Shown piece by piece: positions 1-6,561 of a stretch of DNA of 6,561 bases. Below the pieces are notes generated by a model. It searched no databases and was not told the DNA's origin. It saw only the letters and a program-made list of their open reading frames with translations. The position numbers and the translations under genes were made by a program. Origin of the DNA: Methanosaeta sp. UBA80 (GTDB lineage: Archaea; Halobacteriota; Methanosarcinia; Methanotrichales; Methanotrichaceae). The stretch is taken from the NCBI GenBank assembly GCA_002505805.1, contig DAWB01000117.1, forward strand, positions 6,488-13,048, given 5' to 3'. Position 1 is the stretch's first letter. Each line of letters starts with the position of its first letter.

Positions 1-1
1 G

Positions 2-2521
2 GATCCCTTCGCCGGCGACGGCTCGATACCTCTGGAAGCCTTGCGGGTGGGGGCGGATGCCTTTGCCAGCGACCTGAATCCGGTGGCAGTCCTGCTCAAC
101 AAAGTGGTGCTGGAGTACATTCCCAAGTATGGCCAGACGCTGGCGGACGAGGTGCGCAAGTGGGGGGAGTGGATCAAGGTAGAGGCGGAAAAAGAGCTGG
201 GTGAATTTTATCCGAAAGACCCGGATGGGGCTGTGCCGATTGCATACCTTTGGGCGCGGACGATCACCTGCGAGGGGCCGGGCTGCGGGGCGGAGGTGCC
301 GCTCATGAGGTCGCTCTGGCTGGCCAGGAAGAGCCGCCGCTCGATAGCGCTGAAATTCATCCCTGACCACGAGAAGAAGCGGGTTGACTTCGAGATCATT
401 GAGGAGGCCAAGCCTCAGGATGTTAGCGAGGGCACAGTGCGCCGGGGCTCGGCCACCTGCCCGGTATGCGGCTATACCACGCCCGTGGCCTCGGTCAGAA
501 AGCAGCTCAAGGCCCGCCGGGGCGGGGCAGCCGATGCCAGGCTCTTTTGCGTGGTGACGACGAGGCCGGGGCAGCAGGGACGTTTCTACAGGCTTCCAGT
601 GGAGAGGGATGTTGAAGCTGTTAAAAAAGCAGAAGTGATGCTAGAGGCAGCTAAGAATATTCATAAAGGGCCTTTATCCCAAATTCCAGATGAATTAGTG
701 AATCCTTTGCCTCACTCTATAAACCGCTTGTCAATCTATGGTATGTCTGAGTGGGGGGAAATTTTTACGCCTAGACAGGGGTTAGCGTTGATAACACTAG
801 CTCGGTTAGTTCAAAAACATAGGGAGCTATCAGCAACTAATCCTGAAAAAAGACTATCCACAGCCACACAAGCTTGCCTAGCTTTAGTGTTCGATAAGGA
901 AGTGGATAAATTATCAACACTTGCTAGATGGGATACTTCAAGAGAAAATCCACAGGGCGCATTTGGCCGACAAGCATTAACTATGGTTTGGGATTTTAAC
1001 GAGGTGAATCCCTTTTCCGGCTCAGGTGGTGACTGGGATACTGCATTGAACTGGGTAGTGCAGGTTATAGAGCGAGAGGCAACTTCATTTGATATTAATT
1101 GTAATAATTCAGGACATACTAATTGCAATTCTGTCACTCCATGCCAACTAATAGATGATTCTGCTCAAGCTTTCGTAACTGATCCACCATATTATGATGC
1201 CATTGCTTATGCGACGTTATCCGATTTCTTTTATGTTTGGCTCAAAAGGATGTTAAGAGATGTGTTTTCAAGTCTTTTCGCGACCAACCTTACTCCAAAA
1301 TCGGATGAAATAATTGTCGAGCCAACGCCAGTAGAAGGGATTGGAATTAAAGATGAGGTCTTTTATCTCCAAAGGATGACTTTGGCATTGGCTGAAGGCA
1401 GAAGAATATTGGACCCGATGGGCATCGGTGTCGTTGTATTTGCCAATAAGTCCACATCTGGTTGGGAAGCTGTGCTGACTGCAATATTGAATGCAGGCTG
1501 GGTAGTTACAGGTTCCTGGCCCATCGATACGGAAATGGCCACAAAAATCGCAGGAATAGGCCAGGCTCGTCTAATGTCTTCAATCCATCTCGTCTGCCGT
1601 CCTCGTGAGAATCCGGATGGCACTGTCACGGAAGACGACGTGGGTGACTGGCGTGATGTCCTGGCCGAGCTTCCCCAGCGCATTCACGCCTGGCTACCTG
1701 GCCTGGCCGCTCAGGGCGTCGTGGGCGCTGATGCCATCTTCTCCTGCCTGGGGCCGGCACTGGAGATATACAGCCGCTACTCCCGCGTGGAGAAGGCCAG
1801 CGGCGAGGTTGTCACCCTGAAGGAATACCTGGAAGAGGTCTGGGCGGCGGTCTCCCGCGAGGCTCTGGGCATGATCTTCGAGGGCGCAGATGGATCGGGC
1901 CTGGAGGAAGATGCCAGGCTCACTGCCATGTGGCTCTGGACTCTGTCCACAGGAGGCAATGGCGGCAGCTTTGATGATAATGAAGCAGATGCAAGCGAAG
2001 GAGAAGATGGAGTCTCGGGAAAAGGGGGCAAGATGTCGGGATTCGTCCTGGAGTATGATGCTGCCCGCAAAATAGCGCAGGGCCTGGGGGCCCATCTGGA
2101 GACCCTATCCACCCTGGTCGAGGTGAAGGGCGACAAGGCCCGTCTCCTTCCGGTCTTGGAGCGATCTGCATATCTATTCGGCCAGGGCTCTCCTGCAGTC
2201 AAGAAGGAACGCAAGAGGAAAAAGGAGCTGCAGACCACACTTTCCGGCAGCCTGGCCCGAGCTGAGAGAGAGACGGTTCCAGCAAGCGAGCTTGCTCTGC
2301 CTGCTCCCGGCTCCACAGTACTGGACCGGCTGCATCAGGCTATGCTGCTGTTCTCCACTGGCCGGAGCGATGCCCTCAAGCGGTTCATTGAAGAGGATAT
2401 CGGCCAGGATCAGGGGCTCTGGAGCCTAGCCCAGTCCCTTTCCGCCCTCTATCCCGCCGGAAGCGATGAGCGGCGGTGGGTGGAGGGAGTGCTGGCCAGG
2501 AAGAAGGGACTGGGGCTGTGA
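2..2521 (+). CDS. DUF1156/COG1743-type adenine-specific DNA methylase (5' partial)
   Basis: Predicted SAM-dependent N6-adenine DNA methyltransferase of a defence cassette. The frame is open to the left edge, where it reads DPFAGDGSIPLEAL, the SAM-binding motif I, so the TTG at 41 is not the start and the N-terminal DUF1156 region (perhaps about 100 residues) lies outside. Counting residues from codon 41, a probable zinc ribbon has C77/C82 and C140/C143. The catalytic motif IV is DPPYYD at 381-386, followed by the family-like SDFFYVWL. Motif I comes before motif IV with a long insert between them, resembling the alpha order of amino-methyltransferases. A Gly/Asp/Glu-rich linker spans about 637-666. 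The C-terminus (TVLDRLHQAMLLF ... DERRWVEGVLARKKGLGL) is typical of the family, so the 3' end is intact. Base composition changes sharply inside the gene: about 590-1560 is AT-rich. The regulator starts 48 nt downstream, suggesting one operon. The family call is strong; target site and activity are inferred. Confidence 0.9.
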   Translation, partial: DPFAGDGSIPLEALRVGADAFASDLNPVAVLLNKVVLEYIPKYGQTLADEVRKWGEWIKVEAEKELGEFYPKDPDGAVPIAYLWARTITCEGPGCGAEVPLMRSLWLARKSRRSIALKFIPDHEKKRVDFEIIEEAKPQDVSEGTVRRGSATCPVCGYTTPVASVRKQLKARRGGAADARLFCVVTTRPGQQGRFYRLPVERDVEAVKKAEVMLEAAKNIHKGPLSQIPDELVNPLPHSINRLSIYGMSEWGEIFTPRQGLALITLARLVQKHRELSATNPEKRLSTATQACLALVFDKEVDKLSTLARWDTSRENPQGAFGRQALTMVWDFNEVNPFSGSGGDWDTALNWVVQVIEREATSFDINCNNSGHTNCNSVTPCQLIDDSAQAFVTDPPYYDAIAYATLSDFFYVWLKRMLRDVFSSLFATNLTPKSDEIIVEPTPVEGIGIKDEVFYLQRMTLALAEGRRILDPMGIGVVVFANKSTSGWEAVLTAILNAGWVVTGSWPIDTEMATKIAGIGQARLMSSIHLVCRPRENPDGTVTEDDVGDWRDVLAELPQRIHAWLPGLAAQGVVGADAIFSCLGPALEIYSRYSRVEKASGEVVTLKEYLEEVWAAVSREALGMIFEGADGSGLEEDARLTAMWLWTLSTGGNGGSFDDNEADASEGEDGVSGKGGKMSGFVLEYDAARKIAQGLGAHLETLSTLVEVKGDKARLLPVLERSAYLFGQGSPAVKKERKRKKELQTTLSGSLARAERETVPASELALPAPGSTVLDRLHQAMLLFSTGRSDALKRFIEEDIGQDQGLWSLAQSLSALYPAGSDERRWVEGVLARKKGLGL

Positions 2522-2558
2522 AAACAGAGAGGCAAACGGCGAAATATTTGTAATTCAG

Positions 2559-2564
2559 AAGGAG
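2559..2564 (+). promoter_or_regulatory. Shine-Dalgarno site of the winged-helix gene
   Basis: AAGGAG lies five bases before the ATG at 2570. It fixes the start of the regulator and shows that this gene can be translated independently after the methylase stop at 2519-2521. Confidence 0.75.
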
Positions 2565-2569
2565 AACCA

Positions 2570-2986
2570 ATGGCTGAAGAGATCGAAGAGATAGATATGC
2601 AGCATTTTGCAGGGCTCTTTGGAGATTCCCATCTATCATGGATCATAGCCCAGATAGTAGCCGATCCTTTCCAGGTCTACCGGCCTAAGGACCTGGAGGA
2701 GCTGGCAGAAGCCTCTGCGCCCAGCACGAGAAAGGCTCTTCGAATTTTGACCCGATTGGGACTGCTAATCAGGAATGATACGGACAGACAGCATCCCTCC
2801 TACAAAGCAAATCTGGACTCTAAAAAAAAACACTTGGCCTTGACTTTGCTATCATATTCCGTGGTGGACGATAGCATCGGGACAGATTGCATGGATGATC
2901 CAATTGCCGAATACTACGATTCTGACCTCAGGGATAGATACGAATCAGTGGAAAGAGGCCTTCATGCAGACCGTCCAGCGCCATGA
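2570..2986 (+). CDS. Small winged helix-turn-helix DNA-binding protein
   Basis: Predicted DNA-binding regulator of 138 residues. After an acidic N-terminus, FAGLFGDSHLSWIIAQIVADPF (12-34) forms the first helix. RPKDLEELAEAS (38-49) and PSTRKALRILTRLGLLI (51-67) form the helix-turn-helix, and RNDTDRQHPSYKANL (68-82) fits the wing. This layout resembles archaeal MarR/ArsR-like one-domain regulators. The following segment, LALTLLSYSVVDDSIGTDCMDD (89-110), looks folded. The last 15 or so residues (SVERGLHADRPAP) look like frame run-off and overlap the next ORF, so the ancestral protein may have ended nearer residue 124. An A9 run at 2822-2830 encodes KKK. No ligand-binding cysteine cluster or membrane segment is visible. 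Its place between methylase and ATPase suggests it controls the cassette, but it could instead be a structural partner. The start is supported by AAGGAG. Confidence 0.75.
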   Translation: MAEEIEEIDMQHFAGLFGDSHLSWIIAQIVADPFQVYRPKDLEELAEASAPSTRKALRILTRLGLLIRNDTDRQHPSYKANLDSKKKHLALTLLSYSVVDDSIGTDCMDDPIAEYYDSDLRDRYESVERGLHADRPAP

Positions 2987-3206
2987 GAACGCAGAACTTC
3001 TTCGGGCTGCAGCATTGGACGAGAGGCTGGCGGACTGGACCGCCTGCCTTACCAGGGCCGTTGTCAAGAGCTGCGATCGCCTGGGCTGGATGTCTGCCGC
3101 CAGGGGAAACAAGCTGGATAGCCCGCCTGTCCCCCACAGTGAGTATCTCACTATGGATGTCATGGCTTTCGCTCATAAAAACACCGGAAACTTTAATGTG
3201 CTGTAG
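2895..3206 (+). pseudogene. Truncated cassette protein, probable N-terminal remnant
   Basis: This ORF overlaps the regulator by about 90 nt in the +1 frame. From about 2946 the reading is convincing protein: NQWKEAFMQTVQRHENAELLRAAALDERLADW, then LTRAVVKSCDRLGW and PVPHSEYLTMDVMAFA. The pattern of helices followed by an acidic EYLxxD strand resembles the first half of a PD-(D/E)XK-like nuclease; this is an impression from family memory. Right after MAFA the protein ends in HKNTGNFNVL and a TAG at 3204-3206, with only 27 nt before the ATPase start, so no second half exists here. The start is uncertain. ATG 2895 has no clear Shine-Dalgarno site, while ATG 2964 has GAGG five bases upstream and gives 80 residues. 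ACG at 2940, behind AGGG, could be a mutated ATG. It may be a decayed gene or a genuinely short protein; I favour decay. Confidence 0.5.
2955..2958 (+). promoter_or_regulatory. Possible Shine-Dalgarno site for the ATG at 2964
   Basis: GAGG, within the purine-rich stretch GGAAAGAGG, sits five bases before ATG 2964. It favours an 80-residue product for the overlapping ORF over the ATG at 2895, which lacks a comparable site. Confidence 0.35.
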
Positions 3207-3220
3207 CCATTTTCATCCTT

Positions 3221-3226
3221 GGAGAT
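3221..3226 (+). promoter_or_regulatory. Shine-Dalgarno site of the ATPase gene
   Basis: GGAGAT lies seven bases before the ATG at 3234 and decides that start. No start codon with a comparable site is seen nearby in the same frame, and the protein opens directly with family-like sequence. Confidence 0.7.
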
Positions 3227-3233
3227 TCAATAG

Positions 3234-6200
3234 ATGGCACTCACACCCTGGCACAAGTCTGCGACACCCCGTGTTGATCTGCGCAAAGGCAAACCATTGG
3301 ACGCCGCAGAGTTCGCTGTGAACCTCGATCGAGTCAGGGATGGCAAAGCACCCGACGACTATAAGGATCCTAAGCAGTTCTTTGAGAGGACTTATCTGAC
3401 CAAGAACCTGACCGCCCTTGCAGCAGAGGTCCAGCGTCGCTTTTCGGGAATCAAGACTGAGACCTCGGCCGTCTTCAACATGGCTACCCAGTTCGGCGGA
3501 GGAAAGACTCATGCTCTCACTCTACTCTACCATCTGGCCAGGAACGGCCCGGCCGCAAATGGATGGCCCGGTGTGGACAAGATCCTGGCCAAAGCAGGCC
3601 TCAATAGCGTGCCAGGAGCAGCGATAGCCGTCTTTGTGGGCACTGAGTTTGACTCCATAACTGGAAAAGGAGGCGGGGCATCGGGCGAGCCCCTGAGAAA
3701 GACCCCCTGGGGAGAAATCGCCTTCCAACTGAGCGGCACGCAGGGTTTCGACCTGGTGGAAGAGCACGACAGACAGAGGATAGCGCCGGGAGGCGACGTA
3801 ATCCGCAGCTTCCTGCCAAAAGATCGCCCTTGCTTGATTCTCATGGACGAGCTGATGAATTATGTCAGCCGAAACCGCGATTCAGGCCTCTCCGATCAGC
3901 TCTACAACTTCATCCAGAACCTCACAAACGTCGCCAGCGGCGAGGATAAAGTGGTATTAGTAGTCTCCATACCAGGCTCACAGATGGAGATGAACGAGGC
4001 CGATTTTTCCGACTACAACAGCTTCAAGAAGATCATGGATAAGCACGGCAAAGCAGTGATGATATCTGCCGAGGCTGAAACCTCTCAGATCATACGTCGC
4101 AGGCTGTTTGAATGGAGTCCGGAGGAGATCTCTCCCGATGGGACCATCCTTCTGGGCAACGAGGCCAAAAAGACCTGCAAAGCATACGCCACCTGGGTCA
4201 AGGCCCACAGGAATCAGGTTCCTGGCTGGTTTCCAGTCGACCATGCAGAAGAGATGTTTGAAGCGGCATATCCATTTCACCCTATGGTCCTCTCCGTCTT
4301 TGAGACGAAGTGGCAGGCCCTTCCCCGCTTCCAGAGGACTCGCGGCATCCTCCGCCTTCTTGCTCTTTGGGTATCGAAAGTATATCAAGAAAGCTACACG
4401 GACGCTCATTCTGACGCCCTGATCGGCCTTGGCACCGCTCCCTTGGAGGATCCCATCTTCCGGGCTGCCATATTCGAGCAGCTTGGCGAGGACCGCCTGG
4501 AGGGATCTGTCACAACTGACATTGCTGGACGGAAAGAAGCCCATGCTGTAAGACTGGACAATGAGGCCAGCTCTGCCATCAAGAAAGCCCGCCTGCACCG
4601 AAAGGTGGCGACGGTCATTCTCTTTGCCTCCAATGGCGGCCAGACCCACGGCACTGAGGCCACTCTTCCCGAGATCCGCCTTGCAGTGGCTGAGCCTGAT
4701 CTTGACATCGGAAACATCGAAACCGTCCTGGATGCGCTCTCTGTCAACTGCTACTATCTGGAGGCCTACGGGACAAGCTACCGATTCGGATTGCAGATTC
4801 AGCTACCCAAGATCCACGCCGACCGCAAGGCAAGCGTCCCCAAACAGGAGATTGATGAGTGCTTGAGAGATGCTATCTTCAGGGTCTTTAATGAGGGCAA
4901 CATCATAAAGCCGGTATTCTTCCCGGAAAATAGCAGCGATATCCCGGATACTCCTGCCCTGACCCTGATTGTCCTGTCCCCCGATCACCGCAGACCGGAC
5001 AGCAGGACAATAGAGCTGATAGAGTCAATGACTAAAGATCATGGTGCCTCCTCCAGGACTTACAAGAGCGCTCTCATCTGGTCCCTGGTCGACAACGACG
5101 CCAGCCTGACAAGCGAAGCTCGCAATGCTCTGGCCTGGGAGAAGATCCACTTTGAATCTGAGCAGCTTCATCTCAATGAGAGGCAGAATAGAGAGGTAAA
5201 TGAGAAGATCGGCAAAGCTAAACGAGACCTTAAGGAGGCAGTCTGGAGAAGCTACAAGAACCTCGCACTCCTTGGGAAAGATAACAGGATATACTTAATG
5301 GACCTCGGCCTAATTCATTCCAGCGCAGCCAGGACCATTGTAGACCTCTATCTATTGCAGCTAAAGCAGAAGGATATTATCACAAGCAGCATCAGCCCCA
5401 ATTTCTTGGTCAAGAACTGGCCACCTGCCTTCTCTATCTGGTCCACCAGGTCCGTCCGAGATGCTTTTTTCGCATCCCCTCTCTACCCCCGCCTGCTCAA
5501 TCAGCAAGCAGTAAAGGAAGCCATATCCAAAGGCGTCTCTAACGGGATATTAGCCTACTTTGGCCAGTCTGAAGAAGGCGAATACGATCCCATCTATTAC
5601 CGCACCGATCTTTTGCCGGATGATGTGGAGATATCTGAGGAATGGTTCATAGCAAAGGAGCCTCCCAAGAGGTCAGGACCGTGCACAATAGTGGTGACTC
5701 CTGAGCAGATCAGCATCAAGCCAGGAGATGAGGTCCAATTTTCTGCAAAAGTAATGAATGACCGGGGCCAAGAGGTACAGACTGATGCCATAGACTGGAA
5801 GGCAACCGGGGGAAGCATCGATCAGCTCGGCCTCTTCAGGGCAGGGGATATAGAAGGGACCTATTCTGTGAATGCTGCAGCGAGAGATGCTACTGGATCT
5901 GCCAGTGTCGTCATCTCTGCAGGGGGCAGATCATTGAAGAGGATTGTTGTCTCTCCTCAGGATGCGCATATAGGGCCGGGCAGGACGCAGACATTTGTCG
6001 CCGTGGGCCTGGATGCAGATGGCCTTGAAATGCCATTGGCCGGGGTAGACTGGAGGGCCACAGGCGGCACAATCGATGTTAACGGGATCTTTCAGGCGGG
6101 AATGGAGGAGGGCTTCTTTACGATCACAGCGAGCGCGGAGGGCGTTAGTAGCTCGTCGAATCTCATCGTCAAGGCCTTAAGTCCTCATTGGGCAGGCGAG

Positions 6201-6377
6201 ATACCTCATCAAAAATGGACCCAATTCTATAACAGAATCCTATCCAAGTTTGCCGCTCGCAAAGGTCTGAAGTTGCTGGTAGCCGTGGACATTTCAGACG
6301 CCTCTATGGAGGAAGTTGAGGAGATGAGAAGTGCCTTGCGTGAATTGGGCCTTGAGGACGATGTAGAGGTGGATTAA
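3234..6377 (+). CDS. DUF499/COG1483-type AAA+ ATPase with two C-terminal Ig-like domains
   Basis: Predicted cytoplasmic ATPase of the defence cassette, 1047 residues. The N-terminus (LTPWHKSATPRVDLRKG) is followed by Walker A, QFGGGKTHAL, with K91 and T92, and Walker B, CLILMDELMNYV, with D205 and E206. Further family-like blocks are YPFHP (346-350) and QRTRG (367-371), the latter a candidate arginine-finger or sensor region. About 600-800 is mostly helical and includes IYLMDLGLIHSSAARTIVDLYLLQL. Residues about 818-896 and 903-980 are two related bacterial-Ig-like (Big-type) domains, each with VVxP at the start and DWxATGG(S/T)ID in the middle. The final 65 residues (PHQKWTQFYNRILSKFA ... ALRELGLEDDVEVD) form a separate conserved tail. 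No signal peptide or membrane segment is seen, and I see no extra N-terminal HEPN-like domain. ATP hydrolysis probably drives sensing or remodelling in concert with the methylase; that role is inferred from gene association. Confidence 0.92.
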   Translation: MALTPWHKSATPRVDLRKGKPLDAAEFAVNLDRVRDGKAPDDYKDPKQFFERTYLTKNLTALAAEVQRRFSGIKTETSAVFNMATQFGGGKTHALTLLYHLARNGPAANGWPGVDKILAKAGLNSVPGAAIAVFVGTEFDSITGKGGGASGEPLRKTPWGEIAFQLSGTQGFDLVEEHDRQRIAPGGDVIRSFLPKDRPCLILMDELMNYVSRNRDSGLSDQLYNFIQNLTNVASGEDKVVLVVSIPGSQMEMNEADFSDYNSFKKIMDKHGKAVMISAEAETSQIIRRRLFEWSPEEISPDGTILLGNEAKKTCKAYATWVKAHRNQVPGWFPVDHAEEMFEAAYPFHPMVLSVFETKWQALPRFQRTRGILRLLALWVSKVYQESYTDAHSDALIGLGTAPLEDPIFRAAIFEQLGEDRLEGSVTTDIAGRKEAHAVRLDNEASSAIKKARLHRKVATVILFASNGGQTHGTEATLPEIRLAVAEPDLDIGNIETVLDALSVNCYYLEAYGTSYRFGLQIQLPKIHADRKASVPKQEIDECLRDAIFRVFNEGNIIKPVFFPENSSDIPDTPALTLIVLSPDHRRPDSRTIELIESMTKDHGASSRTYKSALIWSLVDNDASLTSEARNALAWEKIHFESEQLHLNERQNREVNEKIGKAKRDLKEAVWRSYKNLALLGKDNRIYLMDLGLIHSSAARTIVDLYLLQLKQKDIITSSISPNFLVKNWPPAFSIWSTRSVRDAFFASPLYPRLLNQQAVKEAISKGVSNGILAYFGQSEEGEYDPIYYRTDLLPDDVEISEEWFIAKEPPKRSGPCTIVVTPEQISIKPGDEVQFSAKVMNDRGQEVQTDAIDWKATGGSIDQLGLFRAGDIEGTYSVNAAARDATGSASVVISAGGRSLKRIVVSPQDAHIGPGRTQTFVAVGLDADGLEMPLAGVDWRATGGTIDVNGIFQAGMEEGFFTITASAEGVSSSSNLIVKALSPHWAGEIPHQKWTQFYNRILSKFAARKGLKLLVAVDISDASMEEVEEMRSALRELGLEDDVEVD
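5685..6173 (+). repeat. Tandem pair of Ig-like domain repeats within the ATPase
   Basis: Two diverged copies of about 80 codons lie side by side. Copy one reads TIVVTPEQISIKPGDEVQFSA, then DAIDWKATGGSIDQLGLFRAG. Copy two reads RIVVSPQDAHIGPGRTQTFVA, then AGVDWRATGGTIDVNGIFQAG. The conserved positions match the beta-sandwich pattern of bacterial Ig-like (Big) domains. The DNA copies differ widely, so the duplication is old. Confidence 0.75.
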
Positions 6378-6384
6378 GCCACAG

Positions 6385-6401
6385 ATATTCACTCGGAATA
6401 T
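6385..6401 (+). terminator. Perfect short hairpin just after the ATPase stop
   Basis: ATATTC and GAATAT form a six-base perfect inverted repeat around the loop ACTCG, beginning seven bases after the stop codon at 6375-6377. It could be a transcript 3'-end or processing signal. There is no T-tract after it, and archaeal terminators usually rely on T-tracts, so the assignment is weak. Confidence 0.3.
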
Positions 6402-6414
6402 GGAGCTGGAGGTC

Positions 6415-6559
6415 CTATGCGCTAGAGCCCAGTTTCAGCTCTTCGGACCATAGGCCGTAACGATCATCAATGGTGCTAAGGATCTGCTCAGGCTCGGCGG
6501 CCAGCATTAACAGGCACTATTCCCGCTATAATGCGATCACTCAGGGATGTCTTTTCACA
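6415..6559 (-). pseudogene. Possible frameshifted 3' end of a convergent gene
   Basis: On the - strand a frame enters from the right edge and reads CEKTSLSDRIIAGIVPVNAGRRA before a TGA at 6490-6488. The overlapping +1 frame continues with AAEPEQILSTIDDRYGLWSEEL KLGSSA to a TAG at 6417-6415. Joining the two near 6490-6500 gives a natural-looking protein C-terminus of about 50 residues. I do not recognise the family. It may be a decayed gene whose main part lies beyond the window, or a chance open stretch. Confidence 0.25.
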
Positions 6560-6561
6560 AA

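Larger units (their letters stand above)
6378..6561. other. Downstream region without an intact gene
   Basis: These 184 bases hold no convincing complete gene on either strand. They contain two inverted repeats (6385-6401 and 6414-6454), a GGAGGT at 6408-6413 that leads only to a two-codon ORF, and a possible gene remnant on the - strand. The usual cassette partners, such as a helicase, do not begin here. Confidence 0.6.

Noticed and set aside
41..43. TTG at 41 as the methylase start
   Set aside because: The same frame upstream encodes the SAM motif DPFAGDGS, which the enzyme needs, so the gene begins outside the window.
1694..2316. Long - strand open frames opposite the methylase 3' region
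   Set aside because: They are low-complexity Ser/Arg/Pro-rich translations opposite GC-rich coding sequence, typical of antisense shadows.
2541..2553. AT-rich GAAATATTTGTAA as an archaeal TATA box
   Set aside because: A start site about 25 nt downstream would fall at the ATG of the regulator and leave its good Shine-Dalgarno site unused; read-through from the methylase is simpler.
2822..2830. A9 run in the regulator as a programmed frameshift site joining it to the next ORF
   Set aside because: The +1 frame meets a TGA at 2841-2843 directly after the run, so slippage there cannot reach the downstream ORF.
3978..4649. 223-codon - strand open frame opposite the ATPase
   Set aside because: It lies antisense to conserved ATPase blocks such as YPFHP and QRTRG and shows no domain-like pattern of its own.
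6400..6453. Strong GGAGGT at 6408-6413 as the ribosome site of a downstream gene
   Set aside because: The ATG at 6417 is followed by TAG after two codons, and the ATG at 6400 gives only 17 residues with no recognisable content.

Overview
This window carries most of a predicted archaeal DNA-modification and phage-defence cassette, read entirely on the + strand. Three things suggest an archaeon, probably a methanogen-type euryarchaeote. ATA (Ile) and AGG/AGA (Arg) codons are frequent, each well-supported start has a GGAG-type Shine-Dalgarno site, and the small regulator resembles archaeal winged-helix proteins. I cannot name a genus from sequence alone.

Layout. (1) 2-2521: a DUF1156/COG1743-type adenine-specific DNA methylase, cut off at the left edge just before its SAM-binding motif. 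(2) 2570-2986: a small winged helix-turn-helix protein. (3) About 2895/2964-3206: a short ORF overlapping the regulator in another frame; it looks like the N-terminal part of a larger cassette protein that has lost its C-terminal half. (4) 3234-6377: a 1047-residue DUF499/COG1483-type AAA+ ATPase with clear Walker A and B motifs. It carries two tandem bacterial-Ig-like domains just before its conserved C-terminal tail. (5) 6378-6561: no intact gene. There are two hairpin-capable inverted repeats and a possible frameshifted gene remnant on the - strand.

How they fit together. DUF1156 methylases and DUF499 ATPases are known to occur together in defence islands, usually with a helicase and further accessory proteins. 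The likely scheme is that the methylase marks host DNA while the ATPase, with effectors outside this window, acts on unmarked invading DNA. The winged-helix protein could regulate the cassette. No helicase or intact nuclease is visible here, so the system is either continued outside the window or partly decayed.

Most unusual points. The methylase is a compositional mosaic: GC-rich ends around an AT-rich middle of about 1 kb that includes the catalytic DPPY motif. The intracellular ATPase contains Ig-like domains usually associated with surface proteins. The small ORF between regulator and ATPase looks like a decaying gene.
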